The notes: generated from the sequence alone by a model not told the origin. A DNA stretch of 64,000 nucleotides from BRH-c25 sp012519325 (GCA_050950645.1 JBMNHZ010000013.1:1-64000); one strand, 5' to 3'; shown: positions 38,224 to 49,157, numbered from the stretch's first letter. Numbers and translations are program-made.

Positions 38224-39705
38224 CTACCACCCGTAGTCTATCATGTTCTCCCTGTATTCCTGCCGTATATCGTATTGCAGATATTTTATAAACCTGTTTA
38301 TCATAGCGGCACATTCCGCTCTTGTGAGCATTTTATTCGGTTCTGCCTCGTTGTTTTCATTTCCGGTAATTATTCCCATTCTGTGGGCTATGTTGATGGA
38401 TCTTTTTGCCCAGGGCTGGATGCTGTCGTCGTCAGCAAAGGAGGTGACTGTTCCGCTTACCGTAGATGAATTCTCCATACCTATGGCCCTGACTATTATA
38501 ACTGCCGCCTGGGCTTTTGTCAGATACTCATCCGGTCCGAACCTGTTCTTGCTTATACCCTCCATTACTCCCGAAGCTGCTGTCCTGCTGATATATTCAT
38601 AATAGGGGTGATTCTTATTCACGTCTGTATAATACTGCTCAAAGGAGCTGTATCTGGTCTGCTTTGCCGGTGACCCTTTCAGATCCGACACTTTTATAAC
38701 TGCCTTGGCGAATTCTCCCCTGCTCATGAAGCTCAGCGGCCTGAAATAATCGGCACCTGCCATATCGATTATCCCTAAGGAGGTTACCCTTTTTATATCC
38801 TCTGCCGCCCAATAGCTTGCTGATATATCGTTTATATTGTATGAAAACAGCCTTGTCTGAGTAGGGAGGGTAACAAGCTTGTAACTGTCTTTGCCTTCCC
38901 TTGTGCCTTTTATCGGAACCCCTCCGCTGAACCTTGGCAGGGTATATCTGTAGGATACTACGTTTTCCTCTCCTTCTTTCAGTATGTATCCTCCCGCATA
39001 ACTTACCACAAGAGGGCCGCTGGCTACATACTGTATGTTTTTCATTGAAGATTGGGATACTGCGTAATCCACCGTACCGTAAGCTTCCTTGTATTCGGCC
39101 GCATTAGGGCTGCTTTTATACCTGTAGGTTATTGTATGCTTGATTATGGCTGTTTCCGTGGAACTCCACCAGTTGTTGTATCCGAAGGAATGGGCTGTGA
39201 TGTCAATTCTTACCTGCCCTATTCCGTCATTTTTAGAATAAAGCTTCATTCCTTGCCAGTCAGAGCCAATATACCGTATTATATCCCTTTCGTCCGAGCT
39301 TCCGGAACGGGTAAAAAGGTATTCTTCAAGCTCATAGGTGTCGCTGCCTATTTCAACCGTTTCGGAATATCTGGGGTCTATGGCGGTACTGTAGGTTGTC
39401 TGGGATGTAGAAACGTCACTGCCGGCGGAATTAAGAAAAACCACCTGCCTCTCAAGGGTTGCGGCCTTGAGAGGGTTGGAAAGGCTGTACTCATAGGTGG
39501 TCTTTGCCCCGTTGCTGCTTTCTTTTATTTCTACGGTACCTTCCATCAGGATCGGCTCTCCTGACAGGAATATGGTCTCGGAATATTTGTATTCGTTCTT
39601 GTTGGGAGTTATGTCCCCGGTTATTCCCGGTTCATAGCCGGGAGTGGCATATACGGCCATGCACAGCATATACATTGTTATTAATATGAAAATTGGTTTT
39701 TTCAT
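38224..39705 (-). CDS. SLH-domain surface protein
   Basis: 493 aa from the ATG at 39705, which starts a signal peptide (MKKPIFILITMYMLCMAVYA); an in-frame ATG 69 nt upstream is unlikely. The N-terminal 300 residues are beta-rich with no family I recognise. Three SLH repeats fill the C-terminus: ASYWAAEDIKRVTSLGIID with RGEFAKAVIKV, HPYYEYISRTAASGVMEG with KAQAAVIIVRAIG, and IQPWAKRSINIAHRMGIITG with RAECAAMINRF. These anchor it to pyruvylated cell-wall polymer. A weak promoter may lie in the 84-nt gap upstream (TTCACA-18-TATATA). Confidence 0.88.
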   Translation of the reverse strand: MKKPIFILITMYMLCMAVYATPGYEPGITGDITPNKNEYKYSETIFLSGEPILMEGTVEIKESSNGAKTTYEYSLSNPLKAATLERQVVFLNSAGSDVSTSQTTYSTAIDPRYSETVEIGSDTYELEEYLFTRSGSSDERDIIRYIGSDWQGMKLYSKNDGIGQVRIDITAHSFGYNNWWSSTETAIIKHTITYRYKSSPNAAEYKEAYGTVDYAVSQSSMKNIQYVASGPLVVSYAGGYILKEGEENVVSYRYTLPRFSGGVPIKGTREGKDSYKLVTLPTQTRLFSYNINDISASYWAAEDIKRVTSLGIIDMAGADYFRPLSFMSRGEFAKAVIKVSDLKGSPAKQTRYSSFEQYYTDVNKNHPYYEYISRTAASGVMEGISKNRFGPDEYLTKAQAAVIIVRAIGMENSSTVSGTVTSFADDDSIQPWAKRSINIAHRMGIITGNENNEAEPNKMLTRAECAAMINRFIKYLQYDIRQEYRENMIDYGW

Positions 39706-39788
39706 AGGAATCACATCCTTAATCCAGTCACTATATACTATATTTGGTAAGGGTTTGTGAAGTACTCCCCACAACCTCGCACCAGACG

Positions 39789-42700
39789 TTAGTCTTCTAC
39801 TATCATAAATATAGAGTAGTCGTCGTCGGACAGGACGTAGACATAGTCATCGGGCTGCAGTTCATCAATTGTTATGGCCTGTCCTTCTTTCAATATTACC
39901 ATTTTTCCGGTTTCTAAAGGTACTTCTGCTTTTATGGCTATCCATTCATTGTATATGGGGCTGAAGTCCCTTGCATTCTTGAGAGTTACCTTGTTGTTCC
40001 CCTCATCGATTTCATTGACCTGCCCTGCAATATATCTTTCCTTATATACTACGTCAGGATTGTAGCAGTTCTTGTCCTTTTTCATAAGATATGCCGCAAT
40101 GGTATTCCCTTCTCCGTCAGATACTACATACATCAATATGTGCTGGTGGAACTTGGAATCGTTTCTGCGTCTCCTATAATCATAATGATACTCGTCATCC
40201 TCATGAAAGTCCATCTTTTTTCCTGCCGTTTTGTAATTCGGCCAGGTGTATGTGTAAGGCTTAAACCTGCTTTCGGCAAACTTCTCCACCGAAATGGGCT
40301 CCTTTTCCACAACATTATCATATATGAATGTTTCGGAGCTCATGAGGAAAGTAAGTTCTTCCGATTCCACCCATTCGTTGTTTTCCAGCCTGAAGGGGTT
40401 TTCTACGGTGTAGTAATCCTCTCCCATGTTGTGCAGGTAGCCTCTTGTTATGCTGTAATTGTTGAAGCCGTTAAAGCTGTCAAGGCTTATGAGAGGCACG
40501 CTGCCGACCCCCAGCGCCGACCTGTTCTGTACCAGGAAAGCCCTTGTGTATTCGTCAATATACATTGAATCCAGCAGTCTTCCGTCTCTGATTACTATGG
40601 ATCCGTCGCTGAATTTCAGCAGTCTTCCGTCGGACAAGGTCAGCTGCTTGGTGGTCCATTTCACATCATAGATATTTTTGTACAGGGTGCTCTCAGCTCC
40701 GTCCTTCAAAACTGCCTTTGCAAGCTCTTCTCTTCCGTAATTCTTCTTTGATACTGCGTATATGGACTTCCCGATATAATCTCTCAGCCTGTCCAGACTG
40801 AGCTTTGTATCACCGTTATATACCCCCGCCCCGTCGGACAGCTTGAATTTGATGTTGTCCTCCTTCTTTATCCAGTCGTAATAACCGTAGGTAAATACAT
40901 TGGACAGTACTATTTCTCCGGTCTCCGGCACAACATCCTGTATATCTCCTTTGTATACCTTTTCTATCTGTACTCCTGTCCCCTGCACTTCCATGCGGGT
41001 TATATGCTTGTCGTTGGCAGAGTTCACTTCTATTTTGACCCTGTCTCCCTGTCTGAGCACCAAGGTGCTTACGTTCTGCTTATCCTTTATTATCGGGGTA
41101 TTCCTGTCTATTGTATATAACACAGGATTCTTAGGATTATCATCTGTCAGAAGGGTAATGCCTTTGTCGGATATTTCCCTTATCCTTGCTGTAAGTATGA
41201 CCTGCCTGTCAGAATCCTCTCCGATGGTATCCGAATAAATCCTGACTTCATGAACCTTTCCGTTGAAAATCCTTACCACGGCATCCTGGTCAAAGCCTAT
41301 TGCATCTGCTCCCCTGAGCTGGCCGTTAATATATATTGCCGCATTGTCCGCCAAATCAAGATAATCCATATTGTTGTATTCGTCTGCTACCTTTATTACA
41401 TTACCCACCGGCGAGGTCTGGGCATATATTATCCTTACAGGGACTTCCCTGCCGCTTACAAGCTCGGGTGAAGCATCCACGCTGAGTGATTTCAGTATAT
41501 TATTTGCAAAAACCACCTTTGCGGGACTGTTGGGTTCCAGTCTTCCGATATCCACCGGTTCCTTCTGCACGGTTATTGCCGAATCCGGCATCACCTTTAA
41601 AATATACATGTTGTTGCTGCTGTCCCCCACCTGAACGGTATTCTGTTTGGGATCATAATATACAAAGGTTCCGTCAATTTCCTTAAGCTCTGCAGTATGC
41701 AGCAGTACTGCCCTGTTCTCCCCGTCAATGGTATATTCAACTATATCACCCTGAGATATCAGAGACTCATTCCCAATTTTCCTGTTTTTTATCACCGGAA
41801 CCGATTCCTGGCTGGTTGAGCTTCTTGTACTTGTTTTTCTCACGTTTATGCTCACCACTTCGGAATCCGGTGTCTCTATGGTTATGCTTGTAGTATAGGT
41901 ATCCGATACCGCTCCGATATCCCTGGCCATGGATACGGCTGTTACTCTGCCGTAACCTGTCTTGTACCCCAGTTTATCAAGGGACTGGTCTGCAACCATG
42001 TTCATTATTGAAGCCATTTCCCCTCTGCTGATATTTCCCCGGGGGGAAAAGGCAGTGGCTGAGGTTCCTTTCATTATGCCCTTTTGGAGTACCGCCTCTA
42101 TATAGGGCAGGTTTTCGGTTTTTATTGAGCTCCAATCCGAATAATTATATACTGCCGTAATATCATGCCCGTTGACCGGTTCAAGCCCCATTGCCCGTGC
42201 TATCCATAGAGCTGTGTCCTCACGTCTGGCTGCTGTACCGTAGGCCTTCTGGAATTTTCTCCTGTCAGTCAGCTGCCGTTCAAGCTGATTCTTCTGTGCC
42301 AATGTCATCTTCCAATTGGCCTTGATCGCATCAAGGACTTCAGACCTTATTTGCTCCATTTCACTTGCCGTCAATGCCCCGTCGGCTTCTTCCTCCTGTG
42401 CTGTAACAATCCCTGCATTTCGGGCGGCCTGAACATGCCCCATCATATATGCATTGACTGAGCTTAAGGAAGGGTCGTTTATTCGCAGCTGTTCTGCCAG
42501 CCTTACCGCCTCCTGCTGCCTTCCCGTTGCCCTTACCAAAGCTGCAAGCACGTCCTGCCGGGAAGCTGCCTGGTTGGGGCGGTACATTCCGGATCCATAT
42601 TCCCTGATAATTGAATACACGCTCATTTTCATTATGTTTTCGGCATTGGGGTTGCCTAAAATGTCCTGAAAGCTTGCATTCTTTATCAGAGCGTCTCCGT

Positions 42701-42809
42701 TTACACTGCCGGAGGCAAGAATGTCCTCGGCATGTACCGGCATGGGTGCCAGGTTAAGAATCATTACGACTGCAAGTATATATGCAATTTTTCTGTTACT
42801 GATTTTCAT
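39789..42809 (-). CDS. Large SLH-domain surface protein
   Basis: 1006 aa. Signal peptide MKISNRKIAYILAVVMILNLAPMPVHA (cleaved near residue 27), then SLH-type repeats in the first 270 residues (SGMYRPNQAASRQDVLAALV, ARREDTALWIARAMGLEPV, LPYIEAVLQKGIMKGTSATA with RGEMASIMNMVA). The remaining 700 residues are a long run of beta-rich segments such as GDIVEYTIDGENRAVLLHTA and QGDRVKIEVNSANDKHITR, like repeated small beta barrels, with no catalytic motif I know. GGAG precedes the ATG, 11 nt after the stop of the TIG gene, so both are made from one transcript. Confidence 0.87.
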   Translation of the reverse strand: MKISNRKIAYILAVVMILNLAPMPVHAEDILASGSVNGDALIKNASFQDILGNPNAENIMKMSVYSIIREYGSGMYRPNQAASRQDVLAALVRATGRQQEAVRLAEQLRINDPSLSSVNAYMMGHVQAARNAGIVTAQEEEADGALTASEMEQIRSEVLDAIKANWKMTLAQKNQLERQLTDRRKFQKAYGTAARREDTALWIARAMGLEPVNGHDITAVYNYSDWSSIKTENLPYIEAVLQKGIMKGTSATAFSPRGNISRGEMASIMNMVADQSLDKLGYKTGYGRVTAVSMARDIGAVSDTYTTSITIETPDSEVVSINVRKTSTRSSTSQESVPVIKNRKIGNESLISQGDIVEYTIDGENRAVLLHTAELKEIDGTFVYYDPKQNTVQVGDSSNNMYILKVMPDSAITVQKEPVDIGRLEPNSPAKVVFANNILKSLSVDASPELVSGREVPVRIIYAQTSPVGNVIKVADEYNNMDYLDLADNAAIYINGQLRGADAIGFDQDAVVRIFNGKVHEVRIYSDTIGEDSDRQVILTARIREISDKGITLLTDDNPKNPVLYTIDRNTPIIKDKQNVSTLVLRQGDRVKIEVNSANDKHITRMEVQGTGVQIEKVYKGDIQDVVPETGEIVLSNVFTYGYYDWIKKEDNIKFKLSDGAGVYNGDTKLSLDRLRDYIGKSIYAVSKKNYGREELAKAVLKDGAESTLYKNIYDVKWTTKQLTLSDGRLLKFSDGSIVIRDGRLLDSMYIDEYTRAFLVQNRSALGVGSVPLISLDSFNGFNNYSITRGYLHNMGEDYYTVENPFRLENNEWVESEELTFLMSSETFIYDNVVEKEPISVEKFAESRFKPYTYTWPNYKTAGKKMDFHEDDEYHYDYRRRRNDSKFHQHILMYVVSDGEGNTIAAYLMKKDKNCYNPDVVYKERYIAGQVNEIDEGNNKVTLKNARDFSPIYNEWIAIKAEVPLETGKMVILKEGQAITIDELQPDDYVYVLSDDDYSIFMIVED

Positions 42810-42820
42810 ATGATCGTCTC

Positions 42821-45800
42821 CTATTTAACCATCTTTCCAATGAGTACGTATTCTCCCGTTTTGGATATCCAGGACCTGACCTTTCCGTTCAGGTCCGAGG
42901 TATTCATTATCTGAATCTTTTCTGCCTCCTTGTCGTAGTAAGCTATATATATGCCTCCCGGGTACAGGTTTTTATTTGAGCCTGAATAGCTGAGTACCAA
43001 TGCCGTATTCCCGTTGAAGCTTTTTATCCTTGTTGCTGTATTCTGCACCTGCATGTTCAGGTTGATGCCGAAGGGGTTCGTAATAATTCTGTAGCCCCTG
43101 GGAAGCCTGATCCTTATCTGATCTCCCTCGGGCCCCGATGAGCGGTCCAGTATTACCCTCATATCAGCATCCGATCTCAAGCTTTTCTCTACTTTTGATA
43201 CTTCGTCTACATCAAGGTTTGATAAATTCATTGAAAGCTCTATATCCCTGTCACTTATACTCAGCTTGCTCCCAGGATATTTCTGCAAAAGTCCGAAGCT
43301 TATTCTGACTACCTTCTTCAAAGCCGATGCATAGCCCGGCTGATTGAGGTCTACCTTGGCTCCGACACTGCTTGCAGCTGATTTTTCCCCCAATGTATAA
43401 GTAAGCACCATGCCGTTGACTGCTACACTGTCCCTCTGCTGCAGCCCTCCTTCGTATTCGGTCTCATCCTGATAGTAGGTTACCTTCTTTTCGTCAAGAG
43501 TCTTGGTGTAGCCTGTGGAGGTTGAAAAACTCGAGGCTCCGAACAGATTGACCGATCTTATCCTTATATTATACCAGGTGGATGGCATAAGCCCGTCCAA
43601 ATAATATCTGAGCCTGGTCGGACTTATTTCTACAGGCACTATGCTCCCAAGGTACTGGAATCCTCCGGAAACCGATTTTCCGTTCTCGCTAACCGCTGCA
43701 TACAGTTCATAATAACTGACATCTTCAACCTTATCCCATTCCAGCTTTAAAGTATCTCCGTCCACCGCTTCTACTTTTATACCCCTCGGTGTATCCGGCA
43801 CAGGCTTCTGGTATACTCCTTCCACTTTGTTGCTGATTCCCCCGTCGCTGTTTATTACTATTATGCTTGTCTGTCCTATATTAAGCTTCGGAGTGGTGCA
43901 AAGTATGCTTCCCCCCGGCTGCAGCTTTGCGTCAGCAGCTATGGTTCCTCCGATAATAACCATCTCGGCATTGTTTATGTTAAGCCCTTCAATGCCTGAC
44001 TCTCCTTCCGCCAGCTCCGACTTTGCCTTGAGGGTACCTCCGAATATGACCCTGAGGCCTTCCATAAACTGTATTCCTTCAAGGCGTATTTTTTCGCCCC
44101 CCTCCACTGACAGCACCAAAGGATTTATCTCTTCATTCCTGTCATTATATACTGCTGTTATCTCCGGTGTGCTTATTATTGTCAGTCCGTTTCTTACCTC
44201 GGCAAAACCAAAATCAGGGTTCTGCACCTGTACTGTCTTGCTTCCGGGTGTAAGGCCGGTGGGAACCAAAACGGATAAAATCTCTGAAGGCTTATTGGCA
44301 TCCCTGGTAGTCACAGCTTCTACACCCTCAATGAATACCTTGACTCCTGCCCTGAAATTGTTCCCATATATTGCTATATAATTGCTCCCCCTGCTGGAGG
44401 ACTTATTTGGAATTATAGCCTCAATTACCGGATTGCTTTCCTGGGTCTGATACCTGATATAGTGCGGCTTTGAGAGCATTGAAGAATCATATGTACCCCC
44501 GTCCTCATTCACAACAACTATCCTCAAATCTTTTTCCAGGTCAGTCTCTTTGCCCGGTGGCACCTTTACGACAAGCTGATCGTCATTTATGCTTTTACTT
44601 AAGATTTCCAGAGGCTTATCATCCAGGTAAACCTTCACGTTCCTTCTGAAGTCGGAACCTGATATGGTCAGGAATGCTCCCCCATCCAGGGGCACAAAGG
44701 TAAATACTTCAGAGTATTCATCCTGATTCTCCGGCACATAATCCACAATATTATTGCCGTCTATTTTCCGCCCTTTATTTTTGGGGTCAATGCTTGTAAT
44801 GACAGGATTGCTGTCAGGGCTCATAATGGTAATTTCTTTTGATACCTTACCCCCATCGTCATTTATTACATAAAGGTTTCTCAGTCCCAGCCTGTCCGTA
44901 GGAGGGGCTTTGACGGTCAATTGTGTGCCGTCATACTGTACATCCGCAAAAGGTGCTATTCTTCTTGTTATGGTTACTGATGAAGGAGTCGTTTCAACAA
45001 GTATTCCTTCATCATAAGTGTCCGGTTTGTTCAAGTCCATGTTATGGTTTATTATGAATAAATGCGAGGAGCCAATGGGTATATTTGCCTCTGCCATTGA
45101 ATCAAAGGTCTTTACATCCCCGTCCATCCTATACCGTCTTATTGTACTGTGCGTGCTGTCAGAAGCCAGGGATATCCTGACATTTACCTGTGCTGATGCT
45201 CCTCCTGTAATTGTACAGTCAAACCTTAAATCGCCGATTTCCGCATACATAGGTCCGAGTACCGTATCAATCATCCTTTTATCCCCGGTATCATAATCCC
45301 CAAAGGCTGCTATTGTCTCAATGACATCCTCGGCATATACAGTTTCATATACGGCTGAGGATACATGCCTGTCCACTTTTTCGACAGCACTGCTGAAGAG
45401 GTTCTCTAAATTGCCTACTCTGAAGCCGCTTCCGTTAATCTGGACATTTACATTTCCTTTGCGGTCTATTCTTCCCGGCATTACACTGTTTATTGAAGGT
45501 CTGGACATTATGTAAGTAAAACCCCTGTATATGCAAGTACCGGAATCATGATTGACCAATATTACCTCCGCCACACCCGAAGTAAGGCTGGGAGGTGTGA
45601 TTACCGTAAGTGATTCGGTTATTGTGGTTGCATCTATAGCAGGCCATTCCACCTCTGCTTCCTGACCGTTAAAATACACCTTGGGAAGCCCTTCTTCACT
45701 CATGTCGGCGGTTCTTCTGAAATCCAGCCCTCTGATTACCACCCTGTCATTTCCCGCTGATGAACCATTATTTGGTGTAATCGAGGTAATAACCGGGTTG

Positions 45801-48727
45801 CTGCCGGGTATCCTGTATGTGAAACCGGGCTCTTTAACAGCTGCACCTCCGTCATAGTTCAATACCATAACAGGAACATCCAGAAAATCCTGACCTGCAG
45901 GGAGAGCATAAGGATAATCGGGCACTGTTGCCCTTATCAGTGTAGCGTTTATATATTCCACAGACTCCGACTTTTCGGAACCGAAATATACCTCTATATA
46001 ATCTTCCTTGAATCCGCTTCCGGTTATGGTAACTACCGTACCCCCTGCTACAGAACCGCTGTTGGGATTGACTTTATCAATTTGCGGCATGGTAGACGGA
46101 AGCATGTAATTAAATCTGACATCCTCTTTGGATTTAGCCCCGTCAGGATTCAGTACCTCCACTTTCAGGGATCCTATGGAAATCATTTCAGATTTCAAAT
46201 ACGGAGCTTCGGGAGCAGCCCCGCCGGCAAAGCTGTAGAACCTTTCCGGCAAATCCACGTAAATTGTTGTAATATCCTGAACCTTTACCATATGTCCGTC
46301 CAGAGTATAGGAGGGTGAATCTCCGCTCCCGTCGGGGTCATACTGGCCGTAATAGTATATATCGCTGGTCGGGTTTCCGGTAATAGGATCAATATTTGTT
46401 ATTTCGCCAAATTCATTATATTTGTATGCATTAAGCTCCATCCCGCCCAGCAACACAACAGAACCCTTTTTTTTGGGATCATTGTTGCTCACTGTATGAT
46501 CAGGCAGCACGAAGTCCTCACCTTTAATTATAAGCTTTGTGCCCTTGCCGCCCTTGGTGGGGACAATTCTTGTGATTTTCGGCTGGGTGGTAATCAGCTT
46601 GTATTCAAAATCAGCATCTGTCATGGAACCGTCTTCGTTGATAATCTGCAGCTTGGTCATTCCTGCTGTGGTTCCGGGAGGCGGTATAATTGTTACACTC
46701 TTTCCGTCGGAGGATACTTTCCCCACTATGTCGGCCTTTTCTCCGTCTATTGTTATTACTACTCTGGGGGTTTCATCCGCTGAGGTAAATATGTTCCCCC
46801 CCGTGATCAGCACCCTCTCTCCGCTTATAACTCCGCCCTTCATGTCCGCATAGCTTTCCTTCAGGGAATCGATAAAGGGCATCTTGGTCTCATCCGCGGG
46901 GGTTCTGAATTCAAAGCCGTTAATCAAAGTCATTTGCCCGTTGCTTGGGTTAATGACTACCACGTCTTCCGCTCCCGAAATAGGTGTACCGGCCGGCAGC
47001 CGCAGTTTAATCTTTGTTCCCATGGTTATTATTTTGCCGTCTACAACTTTGTCCGTCGCATCGTAAACTCCGGACACGATACATTCTCTGCCTCCTATTG
47101 TAACCCTGGGCTTTCTGCCATCTTCAAAGACCTGAAAATCCTTACCTCTTATTGTCATGTATATTTCCTTGTCGCCCGGCCCGTAAGTAGGAGTAATGGA
47201 AGTAATCTCCGGAAATACTTCGTTGGGATAATATGTAAAGCCTCCGGGGACAACATACTTTTCCTGCCTGTTGTATATGATTTCGGGGGAGTCTCCTCCC
47301 GTTTCCCTGAATATTGTGGTTATTGTCTGCATTTCCACATCAGCCTCGGTGGGTTCTTTGACCAGCAATGTGACATCCGGGGGTTTTACATAAATGGTAT
47401 CCTTATCCAGGGTAAAAATCGGACTATAGTCTGTTCCATCGTATACCTGGTCTGTTACCGTTGCCTCCCCGCTTATCAATGTTCTGATCTGCCTTATTAT
47501 GGTAACATCCACCGGTCCTGATGAGGATTCATAGGTGCCGGTGTATTTCAACTTATAGTAGGGAGTATCCTTGAACATGGTATAAGTACCGTAGTCCTCA
47601 TATCCGTATATGAAATCTGCAGCCCTTGTAACTCCGCTAAGCTTGTCATAGCCTGATCCGTTGAAATATCCAATATTTCTCCCCTTAATCTGTACAATCA
47701 CCTGTTCGGTTTCCTTCTTGGAATTGGGGTTTATACCGTTGGAATCTATCATCAGGGTATTTCCTATCTCAAGGTATACAAAGGCACCGGGTATTATAAA
47801 TTCACTTCCCAGATCCGCCGAGGTCAAAGTCAGGTCTACTACTCCTGCCGTGGCTCTTGTAGGCAGTTCGAAGCTCACACCGATTATCTGTCCGCCGCCA
47901 TCCTTTATAGTTCCCTTGTTTGTGCCTTCAACACCGTCTACAAATATCTTCATGTCATCGGAAAAATTGCAGAAGCCCGGCTGCCCGTATATGCTGATCG
48001 TGTTTCTCATATTCTTGGGGCCTGCGTTGGGATCTATTCTTTCGATCTGTATTCCGGTCAATTCATTTACTACCGTTATGCTGTTCTTGTATGTAACTAT
48101 GATTTCTTTGTTTTCCTTCCTTCTTTCTATTCTTATGTCCGAGACTCCCTGGTCGATAGGGTCCTTGACCGCCGCTATGCTGATTAAGCCGGCGGTAATA
48201 GTGCACTCGGTTTCCATGTTGTACCCTGTGTTGGAAATATACAGGATGTCGTCAAAATCGTCGTCGGCTACACCCAATTGTCCAAATCCGCTTCCCATTA
48301 TTGTAAGGGGCTTTCCTACGTATACTTTTGCGCTGGATACGCCGCTTATTGTAGGCACAATGCTTAGATCCACATCAGTCGATACCGTAACGGGACCTGT
48401 TCCGGTCATCGAAGTAACCCTTATAATGTTTGGCTTGCCCTTTATTTCATTCAAAGAGTCTGGATCGTCTATCACTATTTTGTTTGCATTAGAAAGAGTT
48501 TCGTTCACGTCAACCTCGATATAGCCCAATACACCTGCCGTTACTATTGGTTCAATAAATTCAGAGCCATATATGTAAAGTGCTTCACGGGTGATGTCGG
48601 TAGCAGGATCCTTGATTCGTTCGAAACGGACTCCGGTTATCGCAACATCTCCGTGAACTGTTATTACATTTGGAAACAAAGAAAATATTATCGTGAACAT
48701 TAATAAAAATGATATAAGCTTTTTCAT
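42821..48727 (-). CDS. Giant secreted IPT/TIG-repeat protein with a fibronectin III domain
   Basis: 1968 aa, the largest gene here. Signal peptide MKKLISFLLMFTIIFSLFPN then at least ten IPT/TIG (Ig-like) repeats. Clear copies include VGKPLTIMGSGFGQL, SITPTYGPGDKEIYMTIRGK, RIVPTKGGKGTKLIIKGEDF, NPNSGSVAGGTVVTITGSGF, SITPNNGSSAGNDRVVIRGL and IPNKSSSRGSNYIAIYGNNF. Near residue 1610 a fibronectin III domain follows (TPRGIKVEAVDGDTLKLEWD, WYNIRIRSVNLFGASSFS), and a final beta-rich domain of about 230 residues. No SLH or LPXTG anchor; the SLH protein encoded next may hold it at the surface. GAGGAGG lies 7 nt before the ATG. No frameshift in 5.9 kb. Confidence 0.92.
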   Translation of the reverse strand: MKKLISFLLMFTIIFSLFPNVITVHGDVAITGVRFERIKDPATDITREALYIYGSEFIEPIVTAGVLGYIEVDVNETLSNANKIVIDDPDSLNEIKGKPNIIRVTSMTGTGPVTVSTDVDLSIVPTISGVSSAKVYVGKPLTIMGSGFGQLGVADDDFDDILYISNTGYNMETECTITAGLISIAAVKDPIDQGVSDIRIERRKENKEIIVTYKNSITVVNELTGIQIERIDPNAGPKNMRNTISIYGQPGFCNFSDDMKIFVDGVEGTNKGTIKDGGGQIIGVSFELPTRATAGVVDLTLTSADLGSEFIIPGAFVYLEIGNTLMIDSNGINPNSKKETEQVIVQIKGRNIGYFNGSGYDKLSGVTRAADFIYGYEDYGTYTMFKDTPYYKLKYTGTYESSSGPVDVTIIRQIRTLISGEATVTDQVYDGTDYSPIFTLDKDTIYVKPPDVTLLVKEPTEADVEMQTITTIFRETGGDSPEIIYNRQEKYVVPGGFTYYPNEVFPEITSITPTYGPGDKEIYMTIRGKDFQVFEDGRKPRVTIGGRECIVSGVYDATDKVVDGKIITMGTKIKLRLPAGTPISGAEDVVVINPSNGQMTLINGFEFRTPADETKMPFIDSLKESYADMKGGVISGERVLITGGNIFTSADETPRVVITIDGEKADIVGKVSSDGKSVTIIPPPGTTAGMTKLQIINEDGSMTDADFEYKLITTQPKITRIVPTKGGKGTKLIIKGEDFVLPDHTVSNNDPKKKGSVVLLGGMELNAYKYNEFGEITNIDPITGNPTSDIYYYGQYDPDGSGDSPSYTLDGHMVKVQDITTIYVDLPERFYSFAGGAAPEAPYLKSEMISIGSLKVEVLNPDGAKSKEDVRFNYMLPSTMPQIDKVNPNSGSVAGGTVVTITGSGFKEDYIEVYFGSEKSESVEYINATLIRATVPDYPYALPAGQDFLDVPVMVLNYDGGAAVKEPGFTYRIPGSNPVITSITPNNGSSAGNDRVVIRGLDFRRTADMSEEGLPKVYFNGQEAEVEWPAIDATTITESLTVITPPSLTSGVAEVILVNHDSGTCIYRGFTYIMSRPSINSVMPGRIDRKGNVNVQINGSGFRVGNLENLFSSAVEKVDRHVSSAVYETVYAEDVIETIAAFGDYDTGDKRMIDTVLGPMYAEIGDLRFDCTITGGASAQVNVRISLASDSTHSTIRRYRMDGDVKTFDSMAEANIPIGSSHLFIINHNMDLNKPDTYDEGILVETTPSSVTITRRIAPFADVQYDGTQLTVKAPPTDRLGLRNLYVINDDGGKVSKEITIMSPDSNPVITSIDPKNKGRKIDGNNIVDYVPENQDEYSEVFTFVPLDGGAFLTISGSDFRRNVKVYLDDKPLEILSKSINDDQLVVKVPPGKETDLEKDLRIVVVNEDGGTYDSSMLSKPHYIRYQTQESNPVIEAIIPNKSSSRGSNYIAIYGNNFRAGVKVFIEGVEAVTTRDANKPSEILSVLVPTGLTPGSKTVQVQNPDFGFAEVRNGLTIISTPEITAVYNDRNEEINPLVLSVEGGEKIRLEGIQFMEGLRVIFGGTLKAKSELAEGESGIEGLNINNAEMVIIGGTIAADAKLQPGGSILCTTPKLNIGQTSIIVINSDGGISNKVEGVYQKPVPDTPRGIKVEAVDGDTLKLEWDKVEDVSYYELYAAVSENGKSVSGGFQYLGSIVPVEISPTRLRYYLDGLMPSTWYNIRIRSVNLFGASSFSTSTGYTKTLDEKKVTYYQDETEYEGGLQQRDSVAVNGMVLTYTLGEKSAASSVGAKVDLNQPGYASALKKVVRISFGLLQKYPGSKLSISDRDIELSMNLSNLDVDEVSKVEKSLRSDADMRVILDRSSGPEGDQIRIRLPRGYRIITNPFGINLNMQVQNTATRIKSFNGNTALVLSYSGSNKNLYPGGIYIAYYDKEAEKIQIMNTSDLNGKVRSWISKTGEYVLIGKMVK

Positions 48728-48808
48728 GAATATACCTCCTCGACTCGATGCTACATATATTTTATCGACATTTTTCTCTGATGGCTAAAGCAAAATAGTA
48801 TCAGTTAA

Positions 48809-48838
48809 ATTATACCATATTCCCTCATTTCGTCATAA
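48809..48838 (-). promoter_or_regulatory. Extended -10 promoter of the TIG/SLH operon
   Basis: Minus strand TGGTATAAT (48809-48817) with TTATGA about 18 nt upstream. The start codon is at 48727. The TGGTATAAT box is identical to that of the glycan operon. Confidence 0.6.
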
Positions 48839-49058
48839 TTGCAAAAACTGCGTTCTTACAATAATCTATTAATAATGTATATTTATGCATGTAGTACTTT
48901 CAATATATTTCCATTATTCATGTAAATGTGCATTAATGAACCCTTTGACTTATATTGGGAACATGCATAATATTTAGATATTACTGCCATTAAATTAAAT
49001 ATACATCTAATCCGTTGTCTTTAGTTCACAAATATTTCACAAATATTTCATAAAACTA

Positions 49059-49087
49059 TTGCATATTAATTCCTTTTATGTTATAAT
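49059..49087 (+). promoter_or_regulatory. Sigma-A promoter before the pseudokinase-like gene
   Basis: TTGCAT (49059-49064), 17-nt spacer, TATAAT (49082-49087). Transcription would start near 49094 and meet a terminator hairpin within about 90 nt, before the gene at 49257. Confidence 0.7.
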
Positions 49088-49157
49088 TACTTTGTATTTA
49101 ACCCCTGAATAACTCATAGCTTATGGATACACACACAATCGTTAACCCCACTCATAT

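Noticed and set aside
47661..48524. 287-codon open frame on the plus strand
   Set aside because: Antisense shadow of the giant TIG gene; low-complexity Ser/Ile/Pro composition and no ribosome site.
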